This document shows positions 42,361 to 54,058 of a stretch of DNA of 64,000 nucleotides, in pieces. The notes below the pieces were generated by a model. That model saw only the letters and a program-made list of their open reading frames with translations. It was not told the DNA's origin and did no database searches. How positions within the stretch are numbered: the stretch's first letter is position 1; every line of letters begins with the position of its first letter. The position numbers and the translations under genes are program-made. The stretch spans positions 7,927,512 through 7,991,511 of the forward strand of contig CP136064.1 of assembly GCA_032622095.1 (NCBI GenBank). The letters run 5' to 3'. The DNA comes from Siphonodentalium dalli (Eukaryota > Mollusca > Scaphopoda > Gadilida > Siphonodentaliidae).

Positions 42361-45100
42361 CCTACCATTATCAACCGATCACTAGCTGGATTAAAGGCCT
42401 ACCTTTATCAACCGATCACTAGCTGGATTAAAGGCCCACCTTTATCAACCGATCACTAGCTGGATTAAAGGCCTACCATTATCAACCGATCACTAGCTGG
42501 ATTAAAGGCCTACCTTTATCAACCGATCACTAGCTGGATTAAAGGCCCACCTCTATCAACCGATCACTAGCTGGATTAAAGGCCCACCTTTATCAACCGA
42601 TCACTAGCTGGATTAAAGACCTACCTTTATCAACCGATCACTAGCTGGATTAAAGACCTACCTTTATCAACCGATCACTAGCTGGATTAAAGGCCCACCC
42701 TTATCAACCGACCACTAGCTGGATTAAAGGCCCACCTTTATCAACCGATCACTAGCTGGATTAAAGGCCCACCTTTATCAACCGATCACTAGCTGGATTA
42801 AAGGCCCACCTTTATCAATCGATCACTAGCTGGATTAAAGGCCCACCTTTATCAACCGACCACTAGCTGGATTAAAGACCCACCTCTATCAACCGATCAC
42901 TAGAAGGATTAAAGGCCCACCTTTATCAACCGATCACTAGCTGGATTAAAGGCCCACCCTTATCAACCGACCACTAGCTGGATTAAAGACCCACCTTTAT
43001 CAACCGATCACTAGCTGGATTAAAGGCCTACCTTTATCAACCGATCACTAGCTGGATTAAAGGCCCACCTCTATCAACCGATCACTAGCTGGATTAAAGG
43101 CCCACCTTTATCAACCGATCACTAGCTGGATTAAAGACCTACCTTTATCAACCGATCACTAGCTGGATTAAAGACCTACCTTTATCAACCGATCACTAGC
43201 TGGATTAAAGGCCCACCCTTATCAACCGACCACTAGCTGGATTAAAGGCCCACCTTTATCAACCGATCACTAGAAGGATTAAAGGCCCACCTTTATCAAC
43301 CGATCACAAGCTGGATTAAAGGCCCACCCTTATCAACCGACCACTAGCTGGATTAAAGGCCCACCTTTATCAACCGATCACTAGAAGGATTAAAGGCCCA
43401 CCTTTATCAACCGATCACTAGCTGGATTAAAGGCCCACCCTTATCAACCGACCACTAGCTGGATTAAAGGCCTACCTTTATCAACCGATCACTAGAAGGA
43501 TTAAAGGCCCACCTTTATCAACCGATCACTAGCTGGATTAAAGTCCTACCTTTATCAACCGATCACTAGCTGGATTAAAGGCCCACCTTTATCAACCGAC
43601 CACTAGCTGGATTAAAGGCCCACCTTTATCAACCGACCACTAGCTGGATTAAAGGCCCACCCTTATCAACCGATCACTAGAAGGATTAAAGGGCCACCTT
43701 TATCAACCGATCACAAGCTGGATTAAAGACCCACCGTTATCAACCGATCACTAGCTGGATTAAAAGCCCACCTTTATCAACCGATCACAAGCTTGATTAA
43801 AGGCCCACCTCTATCAACCGATCACTAGCTGGATTAAAGGCCTACCATTATCAACCGACCACTAGCTGGATTAAAGGCCCACCTTTATCAACCGATCACT
43901 AGAAGGATTAAAGGCCCACCTTTATCAACCGATCACAAGCTGGATTAAAGACCCACCTTTATCAACCGATCACTAGCTGGATTAAAAGCCCACCTTTATC
44001 AACCGATCACAAGCTTGATTAAAGGCCCACCTCTATCAACCGATCACTAGCTGGATTAAAGGCCTACCATTATCAACCGATCACAAGCTGGATTAAAGAC
44101 CTACCTTTATCAACCGATCACTAGCTGGATTAAAGACCTACCTTTATCAACCGATCACTAGCTGGATTAAAGGCCTACCATTATCAACCGATCACTAGCT
44201 GGATTAAAGGCCTACCTTTATCAACCGATCACTAGCTGGATTAAAGACCTACCTTTATCAACCGATCACTAGCTGGATTAAAGACCTACCTTTATCAACC
44301 GATCACTATCTGGATTAAAGACCTACCTTTATCAACCGACCACTAGCTGGATTAAAGACCTACCTTTATCAACCGATCACTAGCTGGATTAAAGACCTAC
44401 CTTTATCAACCGATCACTAGCTGGATTAAAGGCCTACCTTTATCAACCGACCACTAGCTGGATTAAAGACCTACCTTTATCAACCGATCACTAGCTGGAT
44501 TAAAGACCTACCTTTATCAACCGATCACTAGCTGGATTAAAGGCCTACCTTTATCAACCGATCACTAGCTGGATTAAAGGCCCACCTTTATCAACCGATC
44601 ACTAGCTGGATTAAAGGCCCACCTTTATCAACCGATCACTAGCTGGATTAAAGACCTACCTTTATCAACCGATCACTAGCTGGATTAAAGACCTACCTTT
44701 ATCAACCGATCACTAGCTGGATTAAAGGCCTACCATTATCAACCGATCACTAGCTGGATTAAAGGCCTACCTTTATCAACCGATCACTAGCTGGATTAAA
44801 GGCCCACCTTTATCAACCGATCACTAGCTGGATTAAAGGCCTACCATTATCAACCGATCACTAGCTGGATTAAAGGCCTACCTTTATCAACCGATCACTA
44901 GCTGGATTAAAGGCCCACCTCTATCAACCGATCACTAGCTGGATTAAAGGCCCACCTTTATCAACCGATCACTAGCTGGATTAAAGACCTACCTTTATCA
45001 ACCGATCACTAGCTGGATTAAAGACCTACCTTTATCAACCGATCACTAGCTGGATTAAAGGCCCACCCTTATCAACCGACAACTAGCTGGATTAAAGGCC
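42361..45100. repeat. 2,368-bp (64-monomer) higher-order duplication in array B
   Basis: The rare CCTACCATTATC variant occurs at 42,361 and 42,472 (111 bp apart) and again at 44,729 and 44,840 (also 111 bp apart). The pairs are separated by 2,368 bp, exactly 64 x 37. The monomers following each pair share the same order (GGCCC-CTCTATC, GGCCC-CTTTATC, GACCT, GACCT, GGCCC-CCTTATC). Confidence 0.85.
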
Positions 45101-46834
45101 CACCCTTATCAACCGATCACTAGCTGGATTAAAGGCTCACCTCTATCAACCGACCACTAGCTGGATTAAAGGCACACCTTTATCAACCGACCACTAGCTG
45201 GATTAAAGGCCTACCTTTATCAACCGATCACTAGCTGGATTAAAGGCCCACCTTTATCAACCGAACACTAGCTGGATTAAAGACCCACCTTTATCAACCG
45301 ACCACTAGCTGGATTAAAGTCCTACCTTTATCAACCGATCACTAGCTGGATTAAAGGCCCACCTTTATCAACCGACCACTAGCTGGATTAAAGTCCTACC
45401 TTTATCAACCGATCACTAGCTGGATTAAAGGCCCACCTTTATCAACCGATCACTAGAAGGATTAAAGGCCCACCTTTATCAACCGATCACTAGCTGGATT
45501 AAAGTCCTACCTTTATCAACCGATCACTAGCTGGATTAAAGGCCCACCTTTATCAACCGACCACTAGCTGGATTAAAGGCCCACCTTTATCAACCGACCA
45601 CTAGCTGGATTAAAGGCCCACCCTTATCAACCGATCACTAGAAGGATTAAAGGGCCACCTTTATCAACCGATCACAAGCTGGATTAAAGACCCACCTTTA
45701 TCAACCGATCACTAGCTGGATTAAAAGCCCACCTTTATCAACCGATCACAAGCTTGATTAAAGGCCCACCTTTATCAATCGACCACTAGCTGGATTGAAG
45801 GCCCACCTTTATCGCCGATCACTAGCTGGATTAAAGGCCCACCTCTATCAACCGACCACTAGCTGGATTAAAGACCCACCTTTATCAACCGATCACTAGC
45901 TGGATTAAAGACCCACCTTTATCAACCGACCACTAGCTGGATTAAAGACCCACCTTTATCAACCGACCACTAGCTGGATTAAAGGCCCACCTTTATCGCC
46001 GATCACTAGCTGGATTAAAGGCCCACCTCTATCAACCGACCACTAGCTGGATTAAAGACCCACCTTTATAAACCGATCACTAGCTGGATTAAAGGCCCAC
46101 CTTTATCAACCGACCACTAGATGGATTAAAGGCCCACCTTTATCAACCGATCACTAGCTGGATTAAAGGCCCACCTTTATCAACCGATCACTAGCTGGAT
46201 TAAAGACCCACCTTTATCAACCGACCACTAGCTGGATTAAAGACCCACCTTTATCAACCGACCACTAGCTGGATTAAAGGCCCATCTTTATCAACCGACC
46301 ACTAGCTGGATTAAAGGCCCACCTCTATCAACCGACCACTAGCTGGATTAAAGACCCACCTTTATCAACCGATCACTAGCTGGATTAAAGACCCACCTTT
46401 ATCAACCGACCACTAGCTGGATTAAAGACCCACCTTTATCAACCGACCACTAGCCTGATTAAAGGTCCACCTTTATCGCCGATCACTAGCTGGTTTGAAG
46501 GCCCAACTTTATCAACCGACCACTAGCTGGATTAAAGGCCCACCTTTATCAACCGATAACTAGATGGATTAAAGGCCCACCTTTATCAACCGATCACTAG
46601 CTGGATTAAAGGCCCACCTCTATCAACCGATCACTAGCTGGATTAAAGACCCACCTTTATCAACCGATCACTAGCTGGATTAAAGGCCCACCTTTATCAA
46701 CCGATCACTAGCTGGATTAAAGGCCCACCATTATCAACCGATCACTAGCTGGATTAAAGGCCCACCTTTATCAACCGACCACTAACTGGATTAAAGGCCC
46801 ACCTTTATCAACCGACCACTAGATGGATTAAAGG

Positions 46835-49340
46835 CCTACCTCTATCAACCGACCACTAGATGGATTAAAGACCCACCTTTATCAACCGATCACTAGCTGG
46901 ATTAAAGGCCCACCTTTATCAACCGATCACTAGCTGGATTAAAGGCACACCTTTATCAACCGACCACTAGCTGGATTAAAGACCCACCTCTATCAACCGA
47001 TCACTAGCTGGATTAAAGGCCCACCTCTATCAACCGACCACTATCTGGATTAAAGGCCCACCTCTATCAACCGATCACTAGCTGGATTAAAGGCCCACCT
47101 TTATCAACCGATCACTAGCTGGATTAAAGGCCCACCTTTATCAACCGACCACTAGCTGGATTAAAGGCCTACCTCTATCAACCGATCACTAGCTGGATTA
47201 AAGGCCCACCTCTATCAACCGATCACTAGCTGGATTAAAGGCCCACCTCTATCAACCGATCACTAGATGGATTAAAGGCCCACCATTATCAACCGATCAC
47301 TAGCTGGATTAAAGGCCCACCTTTATCAACCGACCACTAACTGGATTAAAGGCCCACCTTTATCAACCGACCACTAGATGGATTAAAGGCCTACCTCTAT
47401 CAACCGACCACTAGATGGATTAAAGACCCACCTTTATCAACCGATCACTAGCTGGATTAAAGGCCCACCTTTATCAACCGATCACTAGCTGGATTAAAGG
47501 CCCACCTTTATCAACCGACCACTAGCTGGATTAAAGACCCACCTCTATCAACCGATCACTAGCTGGATTAAAGGCCCACCTCTATCAACCGACCACTAGC
47601 TGGATTAAAGGCCCACCTCTATCAACCGATCACTAGATGTATTAAAGGCCCACCTTTATCAACCGATCACTAGCTGCATTAAAGGTCCACCTTTATCAAC
47701 CGATCACTAACTGGATTAAAGGCCCACCTTTATCAACCGATCACTAGCTGGATTAAAGGCCCACCTCTATCAACCGATCACTAGCTGGATTAAAGGCCCA
47801 CCTTTATCAACCGATCACTAGATGTATTAAAGGCCCACCTTTATCAACCGATCACTAGCTGGATTAAAGGTCCACCTTTATCAACCGATCACTAACTGGA
47901 TTAAAGGCCCACCTCTATCAACCGATCACTAGCTGGATTAAAGGCCCACCTCTATCAACCGATCACTAGCTGGATTAAAGACCCACCTTTATCAACCGAT
48001 CACTAGCTAGATTAAAGACCCACCTCTATCAACCGATCACTAGCTGGATTAAAGACCCACCTCTATCAACCGACCACTAGCTGGATTAAAGGCCCACCTC
48101 TATCAACCGATCACTAGCTGGATTAAAGGCCCACCTCTATCAACCGATCACTAGCTGGATTAAAGACCCACCTTTATCAACCGATCACTAGCTGGATTAA
48201 AGACCCACCTTTATCAACCGATCACTAGCTAGATTAAAGACCCACCTTTATCAACCGATCACAAGCTGGATTAAAGACCCACCTCTATCAACCGATCACT
48301 AACTGGATTAAAGGCCCACCTCTATCAACCGATCACTAGCTGGATTAAAGGCCCACCTTTATCAACCGACCACTAGCTGGATTAAAGGCTCACCTTTATC
48401 AACCGATCACTAGCTGGATTAAAGGCCCACCTCTATCAACCGATCACTAGCTGGATTAAAGACCCACCTTTATCAACCGACCACTAGCTAGATTAAAGGT
48501 CCACCTTTATCAACCGATCACTAGCTGGATTAAAGGCCCACCTTTATCAACCGATCACTAGCTGGATTAAAAGCCTACCTTTATCAACCGATCACAAGCT
48601 GGATTAAAGGCCCACCTTTATCAACCGATCACTAGCTGTATTAAAGGCCCACCTCTATCAACCGATCACTAGCTGGATTAAAGGGCCACCTTTATCAACC
48701 GATCACTAGATGGATTAAAGGGCCACCTTTATCAACCGATCACTAGCTGGATTAAAGGCCTACCATTATCAACCGACCACTAGATGGATTAAAGGCCCAC
48801 CTTTATCAACCGATCACTAGCTGGATTAAAGGCCCACCTTTATCAACCGATCACTAGCTGGATTAAAGGCCCACCTTTATCAACCGATCACTAGCTGGAT
48901 TAAAGGCCTACCTCTATCAACCGATCACTAGCTGGATTAAAGGCTCACCTTTATCAACCGATCACTAGCTAGATTAAAGGTCCACCTTTATCAACCGATC
49001 ACTAGCTGGATTAAAGGCCCACCTCTATCCACCGACCACTAGATGGATTAAAGGCCCACCTTTATCAACCGATCACTAGCTGGATTAAAGGCCCACCTTT
49101 ATCAACCGATCACTAGCTGGATTAAAGGCCCACCTTTATCAACCGATCACTAGCTGGATTAAAGGCCCACCTCTATCAACCGATCACTAGCTGGATTAAA
49201 GACCCACCTTTATCAACCGACCACTAGCTAGATTAAAGGTCCACCTTTATCAACCGATCACTAGCTGGATTAAAGGCCCACCTTTATCAACCGATCACTA
49301 GCTGGATTAAAAGCCTACCTTTATCAACCGACCAATAGCT
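46835..49340. repeat. Short higher-order duplications (555 and 740 bp) in array B
   Basis: The variant order around 46,835 (GGCCTACCTCTATC followed by an AGATGG unit) returns at 47,390, 555 bp or 15 monomers later. The order around 48,481 (AGCTAG followed by GGTCC) returns at 49,221, 740 bp or 20 monomers later. Confidence 0.75.
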
Positions 49341-50733
49341 GGATTAAAGGCCTACCTTTATCAACCGATCACTAGCTGGATTAAAGGCCCACCTCTATCA
49401 ACCGATCACTAGCTGGATTAAAGGCCCACCTTTATAAACCGATCACTAGCTGGATTAAAGGCCCACCTTTATCAACCGATCACTAGCTAGATTAAAGGCC
49501 CACCTTTATCAACCGATCACTAGCTAGATTAAAGGCCCACCTTTATAAACCGATCACTAGCTGGATTAAAGGCCCATCTTTATCAACCGATCACTAGCTA
49601 GATTAAAGGCCTACCTTTATCAACCGATCACTAGCTGGATTAAAGACCCACCTTTATCAACCGATCACTAGCTGGGTTAAAGGCCCACCTTTATCAACCG
49701 ATCACTAGCTAGATTAAAGGCCTACCTTTATCAACCGATCACTAGCTAGATTAAATGCCCACCTTTATCAACCGATCACTAGCTAGATTAAAGGACCACC
49801 TTTATCAACCGATCACTAGCTAGATTAAACGCCCACCTTTATAAACCGATCACTAGCTGGATTAAAGGCCCACCTTTATCAACCGATCACTAGCTAGATT
49901 AAAGACCCACCTTTATCAACCGATCCCAAGCTGGATTAAAGGCCCACCATTATCAACCGATCACTAGCTGGATTAAAGGCCCACCTCTATCCACCGACCA
50001 CTAGCTGGATTAAAGGCCTACCTTTATCAACCGATCACTAGATGGATTAAAGGCCCACCTTTATCAACAGATCACTAGCTGGATTAAAAGCCTACCTTTA
50101 TCAACCGACCAATAGCTGGATTAAAGGCCTACCTTTATCAACCGATCACTAGCTGGATTAAAGACCCACCTTTATCAACCGATCACTAGCTGGATTAAAA
50201 GCCTACCTTTATCAACCGACCAATAGCTGGATTAAAGGCCTACCTTTATCAACCGATCACTAGCTGGATTAAAGGCCTACCTTTATCAACCGATCACAAG
50301 CTTGATTAAAGGCCCACCTTTATCAACCGATCACTAGCTGGATTAAAAGCCTACCTTTATCAACCGACCAATAGCTGGATTAAAGGCCTACCTTTATCAA
50401 CCGATCACTAGCTGGATTAAAGGCCTACCTTTATCAACCGATCACAAGCTGGATTAAAGGTCCACCTTTATCAACCGATCACAAGCTGGATTAAAGGCCC
50501 ACCTTTATCAACCGATCACTAGCTGGATTAAAAGCCCACCTCTATTAACCGATCACTAGCTGGATTAAAGACCCACCTTTATCAACCGATCACTAGCTGG
50601 ATTAAAGGCCTACCTCTATCAACCGATCACTAGCTGGATTAAAGGCCCACCATTATCAATCGATCACTAGCTGGATTAAAGGCCCACCTTTATCAACCGA
50701 TCACTAGCTGGATTAAAGGCCTACCTTTATCAA

Positions 50734-51040
50734 CCGATCACAAGCTTGATTAAAGACCCACCTTTATCAACCGATCACTAGCTTGATTAAAGACCCACCT
50801 TTATCAACCGATCACTAGCTTGATTAAAGACCCACCTTTATCAACCGATCACAAGCTTGATTAAAGACCCACCTTTATCAACCGATCACTAGCTTGATTA
50901 AAGACCCACCTTTATCAACCGATCACTAGCTTGATTAAAGACCCACCTTTATCAACCGATCACTAGCTTGATTAAAGACCCACCTTTATCAACCGATCAC
51001 TAGCTTGATTAAAGACCCACCTTTATCAACCGATCACTAG
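50734..51040. repeat. Locally homogenised AGCTTG/GACCC block at the right end of array B
   Basis: About eight consecutive monomers share the combination AGCTTG plus GACCC, which is scattered and uncommon elsewhere. They lie immediately before the array terminus. Confidence 0.8.
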
Positions 51041-51056
51041 CTGGATTAAAGATCCA

Positions 51057-51115
51057 CCGGTTTCAATAATATCACATTTACCACACGTCAAACGATCACA
51101 AGCTGGTTTAAGTCA
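51057..51115. repeat. Degenerate tail of array B
   Basis: After the last good monomer the sequence decays. A recognisable remnant (AAACGATCACAAGCTGG followed by TTTAAG) lies at 51,090-51,112, suggesting an eroded edge monomer. Confidence 0.6.
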
Positions 51116-51496
51116 AAGGAAAGTTAAACTACCAACAACAAAAGCGTGTGTCGGATTTCATTTATTGGTGATGATGGGTGCACTCTGCCCTCGTTAGTTT
51201 GTGTGTCCTCGCTTTGATGTCGTAACTTTAAGCGACCTGTTTATGTGGCCTACACAAGTGACGGGGTGCGATCTAGTCGAATTAGTCATGGTGTATTTGT
51301 ATACTGCGCAGATGACCCACACAGATAGGTGGCCATAATTGTGCATAATAATTATTCCATTGTTGGTAACATTGTTGGTATCGATGCATATTCCGATTTG
51401 ACGCAACATTAACCACACCATGAGGCTAACATAGGCTAACTATGTAAATAAACCGGAAAATTATTTCCGACCATAAACGAAACATCATCTGTCATT
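51116..51496. other. Unique flank between array B and the 51.5-kb minisatellite
   Basis: No convincing gene. A 75-codon minus-strand open frame (51,194-51,421) shows no motif or protein-like pattern that I recognise. No inverted repeats stood out. Confidence 0.6.
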
Positions 51497-52210
51497 TAAT
51501 GTTGATTGTAATAATGATCTAAATGGGCTAATGCTGGTTGTAGTTATGCTATGGATTTATGTTGGTTCTAGCAATGGAACGTATGGCGATCTGGGTTAAT
51601 GTTGATTGTAATAATGATATGCATGGGTTAATATTGGTTGTAGTTATGATATGGGTTAATGTTGGTTCTAGTAATGGGACGAGTGGCGGTCGAGGTTAAT
51701 GTTGACTGTAATAATGATATGCATGGGTTAATGTTGATTGTAGTAATGATATGGGCCAATGTTGGTTCTTGTAATGGAACGTGTGGCGATCTGGGTCAAT
51801 GTTGATTGTAATAATGATCTGCATGGGTTAATATTGATTGTAGTAATGATATGGGTTAGTGTTGGGTATAGTAATGGTACATGTGGCGATCGAGGTTAAT
51901 GTTGACTGTAATAATGATCTGCATGGGTTAATGTTGGTTGTAATTATGATCTGCATGCGTTAATATTGGTTGTAGGTAAGCTAAGGGTTAATGTAGGCTG
52001 TAGTAATGCTATGCTGGGTTACTTTTGGTTGGCGTAATGGCGCGATTGGCTATCTGGGTTAATGTTGGCTGGAGTAATGGAACGTGTGGCGATATGGGTT
52101 AATGTTGGCTGGAGTAATGGAACGTGTGGCGACCTGGGTTAATGTTGGCTGGAGTAATGGAACATGTGGCGATCTGGGTTAATGTTGGCTGAAGAAACGG
52201 AACGCGTGCA
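51497..52210. repeat. Degenerate minisatellite with ~97-bp three-part unit
   Basis: Repeated GGGTTAATGTTGGTTGTAGT-like modules of about 28-40 bp. In the left part they alternate in a trimer: a TGTAATAATGATCTGCAT module, a TGTAGTTATGATAT module, and a longer module ending GGAACGTGTGGCGATCT. The GTGGCG landmark recurs roughly every 95-105 bp. From about 52,050 only the longest module is repeated (about 40-bp period, four copies, nearly identical), so the right end has been re-amplified more recently. Confidence 0.9.
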
Positions 52211-52993
52211 TGTCCATGCTAATCACCGTTCATATATTTGTTGTGTATCTTCCGTAAATAGTTGTGACTGCGGCACGTATTCCTACCCCCGTCTTCTCAG
52301 AACGCTTTAATTAAGGTATTGTGTCTTGCGTTTTAATCCTCGAACCATGACAGTACGTGTGTAGTGTTAAGTTTCACCCAGTCATCTGTCATATATTTAA
52401 ATACTTTAAAGCGACCAACTCTAAATCCCATATATGCTGAAGCGCGCGACGTGCGTTACTCATTTTATATAAATTTGTTTGGAGTGGAGATTAATATATT
52501 ATGGAATCATTCTGAACACACCAGAGGGCGCACTTAAGGTGCTTAATGAATACGGAATCATGTAACTGTTTTCTTTTGTATTTTACGGCGGAGTATTAAT
52601 ACATATCTAGGACATGTTATATTCATAGATTATAGTCAAGTGCTTATAGTCACGGGGATTTACCGACAAGGAAGGTTTGATCATGTTACATACGGATACC
52701 GATAATAGTGACAATAAATTACAATTCGTATGCCGGTAATTTGAACAGGGAATAGTCGGCAACAGTTTTATGACCAATGTCTTGCAGTTTCCGCTCTCAT
52801 TATGGTGATAGAACCGCGGACCGCCATCGCTGGTATAGTTGATGCCGCCAGTTGATGATCGCTCAAAACCGTGTGCTTCATTTACTAAACGTTACAACGT
52901 GTTGCCATTTTGTGGTACATGTATATTAACGGAAACAATTTTTACGCTGTTTTAACAATTCGGGGAAGACGGCAACCCCTTTAAGGATCGGAA
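52211..52993. other. Upstream region of the membrane-protein exon
   Basis: Non-repetitive AT-rich DNA ahead of the coding exon. It should hold the promoter and 5' untranslated region, but I cannot assign a TATA box or initiator with confidence. AT-rich TATAAA-like strings (around 52,460) are expected by chance in such composition. An in-frame TAA at 52,982-52,984 lies just before the start codon. Confidence 0.5.
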
Positions 52994-53470
52994 ATGTCGT
53001 GTGATGACAGTGACCCGGCAGTGAATATCAGACTTGTCGACGGAGATAATAATGCACAATATCACAAAAACGGGAACTACAAAATGAACAACTTAAACGA
53101 AACGAAGCCGCAAGATAAGACATCTGATGATGGTATCGGAACAGTGGAAGAGATTTCACGAATGAGGAATCGACTATTTGGGCTCACTATTTTGGCTGTC
53201 CTCGGGAATGTTATTTTAATCATCGCTTGCTCAGTGCTATTCGGAGTATTGGATCACAATATCGCTACGCACAAACATCCACCAGACGTCGGCGAACAGA
53301 TAGCTAAGATTCTGAACCGGGAGCCGCTGTGTCTTCCGTGCGACAGCATTAAGTTAGGACCGAGTCCACAGGAGAACGGAATGCTGAACGAATTTAACCG
53401 GCGGCCGGACGGCGAGATAGAACAGTGCTGTATAGAAACGCCGGGACAACTGCTCAAAATGATCGACATG
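52994..53470 (+). CDS. First coding exon of a type II single-pass membrane protein (TNF-ligand-like N-terminal part, partial gene)
   Basis: The exon encodes 159 residues in phase 0 and ends at a consensus donor (GACATG|GTAAGT). The ATG is favoured because an in-frame TAA lies three codons upstream and a G sits at -3. Residues 1-60 are hydrophilic, rich in D/N/K, and end in a basic patch (RMRNR). Residues 61-86 (LFGLTILAVL to VLFGVL) form one clear membrane segment, and there is no cleavable signal peptide. By the positive-inside rule the N-terminus is cytoplasmic and the C-terminus extracellular. The extracellular part has a CLPC motif (Cys113, Cys116), then LGP, then a CC pair (145-146) followed by ETPGQLLKM. 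I recall this arrangement from molluscan membrane proteins with a C-terminal TNF-like jelly-roll domain, but that domain is not present in this exon, so the family call is tentative. Further exons must lie downstream, possibly beyond the window. The last 56 bp belong to a tandem repeat that continues into the intron. Confidence 0.72.
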
Positions 53471-53833
53471 GTAAGTTTAACCCTAAATAGAACAGTGCTG
53501 TATAGAAACGCCGGGAAAACTGCTCAAAATGATCGACATGGTAAGTTTAACCCTGAATAGAACAGTGTTGTATAGAACCGCCGGGCCAACTCCTAAACAT
53601 GATCGAAATGGTAAGTTTAACCCTAGATAGAACAGTGCTGTATAGAACCACCGGGCCAACTCCTAAACATGATCGACATGGTAAGTTTAACCCTAGATAG
53701 AACAGTGTTGTATAGAACCACCGGGCCAACTCCTAAACATGATCGACATGGTAAGTTTAACCCTAGATAGAACAGTGTTGTATAGAACCGCCGGGCCAAC
53801 TCCTAAAATGATCGATGCTCAGTTTAACCCTTT
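53415..53833 (+). repeat. 70-bp minisatellite spanning the exon-intron junction (six copies, five splice donors)
   Basis: Units begin at 53,415, 53,485, 53,555, 53,625, 53,695 and 53,765. Each contains GATAGAACAGTG, GTATAGAA, CCGGG and GATCGACATG followed, in the first five, by GTAAGTTTAACCCT. The first copy is coding up to 53,470 and the others are intronic. Copy 2 is closest to the exonic copy (2-3 differences before the donor). Copies 3-6 share CCGGGCCAACTCCTAAA. In copy 6 the donor is destroyed (ATCGATGCTCAGTTT). Confidence 0.95.
53471..53476 (+). other. Splice donor 1 (GTAAGT), with identical donors at 53,541, 53,611, 53,681 and 53,751
   Basis: GACATG|GTAAGT fits the major-class 5' splice-site consensus. 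The same hexamer recurs every 70 bp. Donor 2 extends the open frame by 70 bp, changing the exon phase from 0 to 1. An in-frame TAG at 53,558-53,560 means donors 3-5 could only be used with a premature stop. Confidence 0.75.
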
Positions 53834-54058
53834 CTATACTGAATGGAGTATCCCACCAGCTATACAAGTATATACATTGGAATGGTATATTATTCACTTG
53901 GAGGGATGTCTAGGTAGTACAAGCAACCGACAGACAAGTGAAATGATAATATAACTACATAATGGTTCATATCGACGATATGTTTTTGTAGATTGCGCGC
54001 GAGCAACCACATATTGACAATAGAAAAGGGAGGCAAAGACAACCAGTAATACCATTAG

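Larger units (their letters stand above)
24258..51056. repeat. Satellite array B (37-bp monomer, ~724 copies)
   Basis: Tandem array of a strict 37-bp monomer: ATTAAAGGCCCACC, then TTTATCAACC, then GATCACTAGCTGG. The total length of 26.8 kb corresponds to about 724 copies. Recurrent variants sit at the same few positions: GGCCC/GACCC/GGCCT/GGACC, CTTTATC/CTCTATC/CCTTATC/CATTATC, GATCAC/GACCAC, AGCTGG/AGCTAG/AGATGG/AGCTTG/AGAAGG and CTAG/CAAG. Length changes are rare single bases (for example near 25,405, 28,331, 31,070 and 32,107). Stops (TAA, TAG) recur in the unit and 37 is not divisible by 3, so no long open frame exists in any frame. I do not recognise the monomer as a named satellite. Confidence 0.98.

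Noticed and set aside
1-51056. Possible CRISPR array (short repeats at regular spacing)
   Set aside because: Units are head-to-tail with no unique spacers, array sizes are far beyond CRISPR arrays, there are no cas genes, and the exon with a splice donor shows eukaryotic DNA.
24258-51056. Helitron or other transposon with an internal tandem array as the source of array B
   Set aside because: No recognisable terminal structures or transposase sequence flank the array within the window.
53547-53729. 60-codon minus-strand open frame at the donor minisatellite
   Set aside because: It only reads the 70-bp repeat on the opposite strand.
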